11,461 nt of DNA from an uncultured Wenzhouxiangella sp. (lineage in GTDB: Bacteria > Pseudomonadota > Gammaproteobacteria > Xanthomonadales > Wenzhouxiangellaceae). Shown one piece after another: positions 7,015 to 11,461 of this stretch; the first letter of the stretch is position 1, and every line of letters starts with the position of its first letter. A model generated the notes under the pieces. That model had not been told where the DNA came from and searched no databases. It saw nothing but the letters and a program-made list of their open reading frames with translations. The position numbers and the translations under genes were made by a program. Location: the NCBI GenBank assembly GCA_937876395.1, contig CALEIM010000042.1:1-11461 (forward strand). Direction: 5' to 3'.

Positions 7015-8268
7015 TCAATCGCTTTGGAGCTCGTCGAGCAGTTTGAGCGTACGGCGCAGGCTGCCGCGACCCTGATCGACCACGGCCAGCGCGGCCCGTC
7101 CGCGTTCCAGTGCCTGCTGGGGGTCGTCCCAGATATTGGCGACGGCGGCGGCCAGCTCGTCGGCGTCGCGGACCTCGACCAGCGCCCCGGCGGCGCGCAG
7201 CGCGCGGGCTGAATCGCTCTGCGCGTGCAGCTCGGGCCCGGCGATAACCGCCTTGCCCAGTGCGGCCGGTTCGAGCAGATTATGGCCGCCGATATCGACC
7301 AGGCTGCCGCCCACGAAGGCGGCTGATGCGGCAGCATAACAGGCATTCAGCACACCGATACGATCCACCAGAACTACGCTGTTACTCGCCATCACGGTGT
7401 CACCAAACGCCTGCCAGCCCAAGCTCGCACGGCTGATCAGCCGGCCTGCAGTCGCGCTGCGCTCAGGGTGGCGTGGAGCCAGCACGAGCAGGGCATCGGC
7501 GCGTCGCTCAAGCAGTTTGCGATGGGCAGCGAGCACGATTTCTTCCTCGCCCGGGCGCGTGCTGCCAGCCACCCAGACCGGTCGTTCGCCCCATTGAGCG
7601 CGCAGGGTGCGCACGTCCTCACCCAGGTTTTCGGGCAGGGTCAGATCAAACTTCAGGTTGCCCGAAACGGCGATCCGCTCCGGATCGAGGCCGAGCTGGC
7701 CAAAGCGTTGAGCGTCGGCCTGGCTTTGGCAGATGGCCAGACGCACGGCGGCCAGCGCACCGGCAAACAGAGAGCCGAAGCGCTGGTAGCGCTGCATGGC
7801 CGCCGGCGTCAGCCGCGCATTGACCAGTGCAATCGGAAGCGCGCGTTTGCGGCAGCCGTAATAGAGCTCGGGCCAGATCTCGGTTTCGGCTACCATAGCG
7901 ACCCTGGGGCGCAGCCGGTTGAGCCAGCGCCGAACTGCAAACGGCGTATCCAATGGCGCAAACACGCAGGCCACTGAATCGCCAAAGCGGCGCAGCAGCT
8001 CGGCCCGGCCGGTCAGCGTGATCGTGCTGATGACGAGGCGATGATCGGGGTGGCGTTCGAGCAGGGCCTTGATCAGACCGGACACGGCGTTGACTTCGCC
8101 CACCGATGCGGCGTGCAGCCACAATACGGGCTGTTCGATCTCAGCAACCTGACCCAGGCGCTCGCGCCAGTGGGCGCGCAGCTCGTCGGGCCCGGCGATC
8201 TTCCAGCGGAAATAGATCAGGGCCAGGGGCGCAACGAGAATGACCAGCAAACGGTAGACTGCGAGCAT
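7015..8268 (-). CDS. waaA: 3-deoxy-D-manno-octulosonic acid (Kdo) transferase
   Basis: 417 residues, GT30 family. It transfers Kdo from CMP-Kdo onto the lipid A precursor at the cytoplasmic face of the inner membrane. An N-terminal hydrophobic anchor (about 1-20) is followed by LHAASVGEV, whose Glu58 is the expected catalytic base. FAPLDTPFAVRRWL, ETEIWPEL (128-135), NARLT, AGSTRPGEEEI (235-244), APRHPER (264-270) and GGSLVDIGGHNLLEPAA (320-336) are hallmark blocks of the family. Whether it adds one or two Kdo units cannot be told. The start is the first ATG before the membrane anchor; no good ribosome site precedes it. The open frame extends 195 codons further to 8853, but that part is antisense to the acyltransferase gene. 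It converges with tolC (4-nt gap) and diverges from the acyltransferase gene (54-nt gap). Confidence 0.95.
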   Translation of the reverse strand: MLAVYRLLVILVAPLALIYFRWKIAGPDELRAHWRERLGQVAEIEQPVLWLHAASVGEVNAVSGLIKALLERHPDHRLVISTITLTGRAELLRRFGDSVACVFAPLDTPFAVRRWLNRLRPRVAMVAETEIWPELYYGCRKRALPIALVNARLTPAAMQRYQRFGSLFAGALAAVRLAICQSQADAQRFGQLGLDPERIAVSGNLKFDLTLPENLGEDVRTLRAQWGERPVWVAGSTRPGEEEIVLAAHRKLLERRADALLVLAPRHPERSATAGRLISRASLGWQAFGDTVMASNSVVLVDRIGVLNACYAAASAAFVGGSLVDIGGHNLLEPAALGKAVIAGPELHAQSDSARALRAAGALVEVRDADELAAAVANIWDDPQQALERGRAALAVVDQGRGSLRRTLKLLDELQSD

Positions 8269-8322
8269 GACGGCAACGAGTTTACACGCGCCCAAGCCGG
8301 TTCGGCACAACAAAGCTTCGGT
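8269..8322. promoter_or_regulatory. Short divergent intergenic region between waaA and the acyltransferase gene
   Basis: Only 54 bp separate the two start codons, so any promoters must be compressed here or lie inside the opposite gene. A TTTACA at 8281-8286 (plus) could be a -35, but no good -10 sits 16-18 bp downstream. No clear operator or hairpin was seen. A promoter here follows from the layout and not from a strong motif. Confidence 0.3.
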
Positions 8323-9252
8323 ATGTCCATTCAGGCCGCTCTGATCCGCTTCGCCTTGCTGCCGATGGAGCTGCTCGGCCGGCTGCCGCCGCGCGCGGCC
8401 CGCGCGCTGGTGCGGCCGCTCGGCGGCCTGTTTGCGCTGGCCATGCCGGCGCGTCGGCGCATCGTCGAGCGCAACTTCGAGCTGTGTTTTCCCGTGCTGA
8501 ATGAACGTGAGCGCAAGCGCCTGCGCCGCCGGCATTTTCGGTTTCTTGCCGAAATGCTCGCCGAGGGCGCGATCGCCTGGTGTCGACCGGGCCAGCTCGA
8601 TGAGCGTTTTGGCACGGTCGAAGGTCTGGAACACGTTCAGGCGGCCCTGGCCACCGGCCGCGGTGTGCTGCTGCTGACCGGCCATTCCACCTCGCTGGAA
8701 CTGGGAGGTCGGCTTTTGTGCGAGCGCATTCCGACCTGGGGCGTGTACCGTCCGCAGCGCAGTTCCGCGATTGAAGACTTCCAGAACCGCGGCCGCTTGC
8801 GCTACGCCAAGGGCATGTTTCGGCGCAATGAGCTGCGCGCCATGGTTCGACACCTGCGTGCCGGCAAGCTGCTGTGGTACGCGCCCGACCAGGATTTCGG
8901 TCCGCAGCGCTCGAAATTTGCGCCGTTTTTTGGCTTAAGTACCGCCACCGCCACCGGCATTCCAAACATGGCCCGGATGGGTGACGCCCTGGTGCTGCCG
9001 ATGTATCCGCTGCGCGATGCGGACAGCGGTCGGGTCCGAGTGATCATCGAGGCAGCGTTTGACGACTTTCCCAGCGGGGATGACGTCCACGACCTGACCC
9101 GGTTCAACGCCTTTCTGGAACGCCATATCCGTCGTGATCCGGCCCAGTACTTTTGGGTTCACCGGCGCTTCAAGACCGCCCCATTGGGTGAGGCCGAGCG
9201 CTATCCGGGTCTTTCCCGCCGCAAGCGATCCGGCGGCCAGAGCAATGCCTGA
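8323..9252 (+). CDS. LpxL/LpxM-type lipid A acyltransferase homologue
   Basis: 309 residues, the normal size for late lipid A acyltransferases, which move a fatty acid from acyl-ACP onto Kdo-lipid A at the inner membrane. The acyltransferase signature H-x4-E is present as GHSTSLE (H121, E126). YAPDQDFG at 186-193 and VHRRFKTAPLGE at 279-290 are strongly typical of the LpxL/HtrB family. The N-terminus (ALIRFALLPMELLGRLP) fits the usual membrane-associated helix. The chosen ATG gives the family length; the frame is open back to 8041, but that part is antisense to waaA. No good ribosome site is visible. Its last 8 nt overlap the glycosyltransferase start (ATGCCTGA), implying coupled translation. 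Closeness to waaA supports a lipid A or other glycolipid substrate, but the chain length and acylated position are unknown. Confidence 0.9.
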   Translation: MSIQAALIRFALLPMELLGRLPPRAARALVRPLGGLFALAMPARRRIVERNFELCFPVLNERERKRLRRRHFRFLAEMLAEGAIAWCRPGQLDERFGTVEGLEHVQAALATGRGVLLLTGHSTSLELGGRLLCERIPTWGVYRPQRSSAIEDFQNRGRLRYAKGMFRRNELRAMVRHLRAGKLLWYAPDQDFGPQRSKFAPFFGLSTATATGIPNMARMGDALVLPMYPLRDADSGRVRVIIEAAFDDFPSGDDVHDLTRFNAFLERHIRRDPAQYFWVHRRFKTAPLGEAERYPGLSRRKRSGGQSNA

Positions 9253-10342
9253 GGCCGGAGCACGTCTGTTGTTCATTCCGGCCAGCGGTCCGGCCGGCAG
9301 CGGTGAGTATTACCGCTGCCTGACCCTGGCGCGGGAAATGCTTGAGCGCCGGCCGGGGCTCTATATCGCCTTTCTGCTCCACGAGCAGGCGGCCGTTGAG
9401 CGCGATCAGCGCTTCGATTATCGGCTCATGGCGGCAACGCCGTCCTTGGCCGGGTCGGCCGTCAGTGCGCAGATTGAATCGCTGCGGCCCGACTTGACCG
9501 TATTTGATAATTCCGGGCGCGTGTTTCAGATGGCCGCAGCACGGGCGGTCGGATCACGGGTGGCCTGGATCAGCAATCGGCCGCGCAAGCGCCTCAAGGG
9601 TTTTCGTCCGCAGCAGATGCGTCATCAGGATTTGCACCTGGTGATCGACGACGAGCCGACTCGCCGCCTGGCCTGGCATGAGCGTCTGCTCGGTTCGTTT
9701 TATCCGGATATGTGCGTTGAACTGACCGGTCCGGTCGCGTCCAGGGCGGACTTGGCGGCGCTTGAACCCTGGCGCAGCAGACTGCCGCAAGCCGGCAGGT
9801 TTGCCCTGTTCGTTCCCGGCGGCGGTGGTTACCGCTATCGTGGCCGCGCCGTGCCGGAGATTTTTCATCAGGCAGCGGTGGAGTTTCAGCACGAAACCGG
9901 CGTGCCGAGCGTGGTTGTGCCCGGTCCGCAGTACGCCGGCACGCTGGCCGCGCGGCCCGGCGTCGAACTGATTGATACGCTGCCGACGGCTGCGTTGGGC
10001 GCCTTGCTGGGTCAGGCCGGGCTGGCGGTGGTCGGGGCCGGCAGTATGCTGGCCACCCAGGCGGTGCTGGCGACCGCGCCGATGGTGGTGGTGGCCTGCG
10101 GCGGCCGCGATCAGCCGGCCCGAGTCAAACGCATGGCAGCGGACGGTTTGGCACTTGAGGGACGGCTCGATGCCGGGCAGTTGGCGCGTTCGGCGGTGCG
10201 GCTGTGGGCCGATCCGGCCCTGGCACAGCGTCAGCGCGCACGGCTTTCAGCGCTAAGCGACTGCACCGGCACCGAGCAAATGGTCAGCCATCTGCTGGCT
10301 TTGCTGGACGCGCCAGCTCAGACCGGGTCAGCCGGGTCGTGA
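9245..10342 (+). CDS. GT-B-fold glycosyltransferase, MurG-like
   Basis: 365 residues. The N-terminal segment FIPASGPAGSGEYYRCLTLAR (10-30) resembles the glycine-rich acceptor-side loop and first helix of MurG/PseG-like GT-B enzymes. FALFVPGGGGYRYRG marks the interdomain or second-domain start, and VVGAGSMLATQAVLATAPMVVV followed by GGRDQPARVKRMAADG resembles the nucleotide-sugar-binding half of these enzymes. No membrane span is obvious, so a cytoplasmic, membrane-associated enzyme is likely. Its ATG lies inside the end of the acyltransferase gene (8-nt overlap), so the two are probably co-translated and may act on the same lipid-linked glycan. Donor and acceptor cannot be deduced. The 3' end overlaps the convergent ligase gene by 15 nt. 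The family assignment is by motif only. Confidence 0.75.
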   Translation: MPEAGARLLFIPASGPAGSGEYYRCLTLAREMLERRPGLYIAFLLHEQAAVERDQRFDYRLMAATPSLAGSAVSAQIESLRPDLTVFDNSGRVFQMAAARAVGSRVAWISNRPRKRLKGFRPQQMRHQDLHLVIDDEPTRRLAWHERLLGSFYPDMCVELTGPVASRADLAALEPWRSRLPQAGRFALFVPGGGGYRYRGRAVPEIFHQAAVEFQHETGVPSVVVPGPQYAGTLAARPGVELIDTLPTAALGALLGQAGLAVVGAGSMLATQAVLATAPMVVVACGGRDQPARVKRMAADGLALEGRLDAGQLARSAVRLWADPALAQRQRARLSALSDCTGTEQMVSHLLALLDAPAQTGSAGS

Positions 10343-10344
10343 GC
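10316..10344. terminator. Possible bidirectional hairpin at the convergent gene ends
   Basis: GCTCA-GACC (10316-10324) can pair with GGTC-g-TGAGC (10335-10344): 9 bp with one bulged G and a 10-nt loop. It covers the stop codons of both convergent genes. Neither strand has a U tract, so it is not a textbook intrinsic terminator. It could still slow both polymerases or protect 3' ends. Confidence 0.3.
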
Positions 10345-11152
10345 GACCATGACTGCCGCAGGCAAGAGCGGTTGTGACGGCCAGCAGGAAAGCGACCCAG
10401 ATCACGCCATCATTGCGCTCCAGCAATGATTCAGACAGCGCCAGAACGGCAATCGTGACGGTAGCGGCCAGCGCACACCAGGCAAGATATCGGCACTGGC
10501 TGGAATAGCGCCGGCTCAGCGGTGAAACCAGCAGGATCGGCCCCAGGAACATCAGCAACAGCAGGGCCAGCAGCAGCGGGCCGCCGTCGATCAGGGCCGA
10601 AAGATACTGATTGTGCGGATGATCGTAGCGCAGCAGGGCCGGATCATGCGCGCCCGCCTGGACCGAGTCGACCAGAGCCTGGCGAAAGCTGCCGGCGCCA
10701 GTGCCGATCAGTGGTTCGGCGTGGATCAAACCGGCGGCAATATCCCACAGCTGAACTCGAAGCCCGATGCCGCCCTGGCCATTCTGGCCTTCGGCGAGCA
10801 GGCTCAGCTCAAGCATGGTTTCGCTCAGTCGCTCGCTCATCGGCAGGGCCGGAAGGTAAAGCACCGCCAGGCTCAGCAGAAGCACTGCGGCCGGCACACC
10901 CAGGCGCAGCCGCAGCGGCTGGCGCACGCCGGCGGTAAACAGGTAAACGGCCAGCAGCACCGGAATGGCCAGCCAGGCGCCGCGCGATCCGGACAGGGCG
11001 TTGGCAATGAAGGCCAGAATGATGGCCACCACGATCAATCCTTCCGCCACCGCGAGATACAAAATCGACTCCTGGAACGTCAGAAATGTCAAATACGAAA
11101 TTACGGCAATCAGCAGGGCCGTAAAAAGTCCATATTGCCATTTGATATTCAA
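10328..11152 (-). CDS. O-antigen ligase / Wzy_C-family membrane protein, N-terminally truncated
   Basis: 274 residues from a TTG start. Strongly hydrophobic segments alternate with short loops. LSGSRGAWLA is the usual entry to the Wzy_C domain; LIGTGAGSF and YDHPHNQYLSALIDGG are the conserved periplasmic motifs with the expected Arg and His of O-antigen ligases and polymerases. Full family members are usually over 400 residues with 10-12 membrane helices, so about 150 residues of N-terminal helices are missing. The same frame remains open upstream of the TTG back to a TAA at 11192-11194, with no ATG or GTG. In that stretch P-T-N-P-P-I-A-L resembles family sequence, so the break lies between about 11155 and 11195. 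Region 11040-11220 is also clearly more AT-rich than its surroundings. The gene may be a pseudogene remnant or cut by a misjoin; activity is doubtful. It converges with the glycosyltransferase. Confidence 0.7.
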   Translation of the reverse strand: MNIKWQYGLFTALLIAVISYLTFLTFQESILYLAVAEGLIVVAIILAFIANALSGSRGAWLAIPVLLAVYLFTAGVRQPLRLRLGVPAAVLLLSLAVLYLPALPMSERLSETMLELSLLAEGQNGQGGIGLRVQLWDIAAGLIHAEPLIGTGAGSFRQALVDSVQAGAHDPALLRYDHPHNQYLSALIDGGPLLLALLLLMFLGPILLVSPLSRRYSSQCRYLAWCALAATVTIAVLALSESLLERNDGVIWVAFLLAVTTALACGSHGRSRPG

Positions 11153-11191
11153 AGCGATTGGTGGGTTTGTGGGTTGAGTCGATACATAGTC

Positions 11192-11272
11192 TTACTTTTG
11201 ATCCATATTATGTTTTGACAGCCGGCGGTACAGGGCACTCCGGGTGATGCCCAGGCTGCGGGCGACCCGGCT
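11192..11272 (-). other. C-terminal Fis-type helix-turn-helix tail of a sigma-54-type response regulator
   Basis: SRVARSLGITRSALYRRLSK is the second and third helix of an HTH_8/Fis domain as found at the very end of NtrC-family activators and some two-component regulators. The ORF ends seven residues after this motif, as such proteins do. The rest of the regulator (receiver, AAA+ domain, first Fis helix) is absent. Its base composition fits the neighbouring ligase gene better than the PyrB part, so it is probably the native sequence left of the joint. Confidence 0.65.
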
Positions 11273-11461
11273 GTGGTTGATGTCGCCGACGATGGCGATG
11301 TGCCGGCCGTCGAGACCGCCGAGGTGCTCGCGGATCGTGTAGCAGTCGAGCAGCGCCTGGGTGGGGTGCTCGTGCCAGCCGTCGCCGGCGTTCACCACGG
11401 CGGCCTCGGTCCAGCGCGCCACCTGGCGGGGCACGCCCGAGGAGCGGTGGCGCACCACGAT
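11192..11461 (-). CDS. Hybrid ORF: aspartate carbamoyltransferase fragment joined to a Fis-type HTH tail (runs off right edge)
   Basis: The frame is open to the window end and stops at TAA (11192-11194). The first 69 codons are a clear internal piece of PyrB: R-H-R-S-S-G-V-P, NAGDGWHEHPTQALLD and AIVGDINHSRVARS are conserved blocks around the carbamoyl-phosphate and aspartate sites, and the wording is closest to actinobacterial enzymes (from memory). PyrB would next read Asn and then the aspartate domain. Here it continues with LGITRSALYRRL, the end of a Fis-type HTH. 68 of the 69 PyrB codons end in G or C, whereas 7 of the 20 following sense codons end in A or T. No aspartate-binding domain exists, so this cannot be a working carbamoyltransferase. 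A chimeric assembly is the leading explanation. Confidence 0.75.
   Translation of the reverse strand: MVVRHRSSGVPRQVARWTEAAVVNAGDGWHEHPTQALLDCYTIREHLGGLDGRHIAIVGDINHSRVARSLGITRSALYRRLSKHNMDQK

Noticed and set aside
8041..8322. Upstream extension of the acyltransferase ORF into waaA
   Set aside because: No acyltransferase family sequence precedes 8323, and the length from 8323 already matches the family.
8269..8853. 195-codon upstream extension of the waaA frame
   Set aside because: It is antisense to the acyltransferase gene, has no family similarity, and would bury the N-terminal membrane anchor.
10809..11141. 110-codon minus-strand ORF inside the ligase gene
   Set aside because: Different frame of the ligase gene; Arg/Ala/Gly-rich shadow, while the ligase frame has clear membrane helices and Wzy_C motifs.
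11215..11220. Perfect TTGACA -35 hexamer on the plus strand
   Set aside because: No -10 follows at 16-18 bp, and it lies within the codons of the HTH tail on the other strand near a likely artificial joint.
1..11461. CRISPR arrays, insertion sequences, integrase sites, tRNA or rRNA genes
   Set aside because: None seen by eye: no regularly spaced short repeats, no transposase or integrase motifs, and no cloverleaf-like sequence between genes. The gaps between genes are at most 198 bp.

Overview
The window reads as chromosomal DNA of a GC-rich Gram-negative bacterium, most likely a gammaproteobacterium near the Xanthomonadales or Wenzhouxiangella group. The basis is a run of outer-membrane and LPS genes (a protein-isoaspartate methyltransferase relative, then TolC, then WaaA), a late lipid A acyltransferase homologue, an O-antigen ligase homologue, and secreted proteins carrying an IF-x-DRFE-like motif. 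The taxonomic placement is inference. No tRNA, rRNA, CRISPR array or insertion sequence was seen.

Left part (1-4770, minus strand): a three-gene operon runs towards position 1. It starts from a sigma-70-like promoter near 4805-4834. Its genes are two tandem, paralogous, secreted Cys-type sulfatases (4770-2563 and 2551-338), each ending in a dockerin-like pair of Ca-binding loops, followed by a c-type cytochrome lipoprotein (341 to beyond the left edge) whose GTG start overlaps the preceding stop. The layout suggests an envelope system that removes sulfate from an unknown substrate, coupled to a haem lipoprotein of unknown role.

Middle (4771-7010, plus strand): a 198-bp divergent promoter region separates the sulfatase operon from a pcm-like methyltransferase and a tolC outer-membrane channel gene. 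tolC ends 4 bp from the end of the convergent waaA gene.

Right part (7015-11461): waaA (minus) adds Kdo to lipid A. It diverges across only 54 bp from an lpxL-like acyltransferase that overlaps a MurG-like glycosyltransferase by 8 bp. Both genes are plausibly for lipid A, core or another envelope glycolipid. The glycosyltransferase converges with, and overlaps by 15 bp, an O-antigen ligase gene that has lost its N-terminal half and would start at TTG. The last 270 bp are a hybrid reading frame: an actinobacterial-looking aspartate carbamoyltransferase (PyrB) segment runs in frame into the last part of a Fis-type helix-turn-helix of a response regulator. The joint lies in a stretch that fits both families (SRVARS), so an assembly or amplification chimera is the most likely explanation.

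No clearly new defence or mobile system is visible. The most unusual biological unit is the sulfatase-sulfatase-cytochrome operon. The most unusual sequence object is the right-hand junction.
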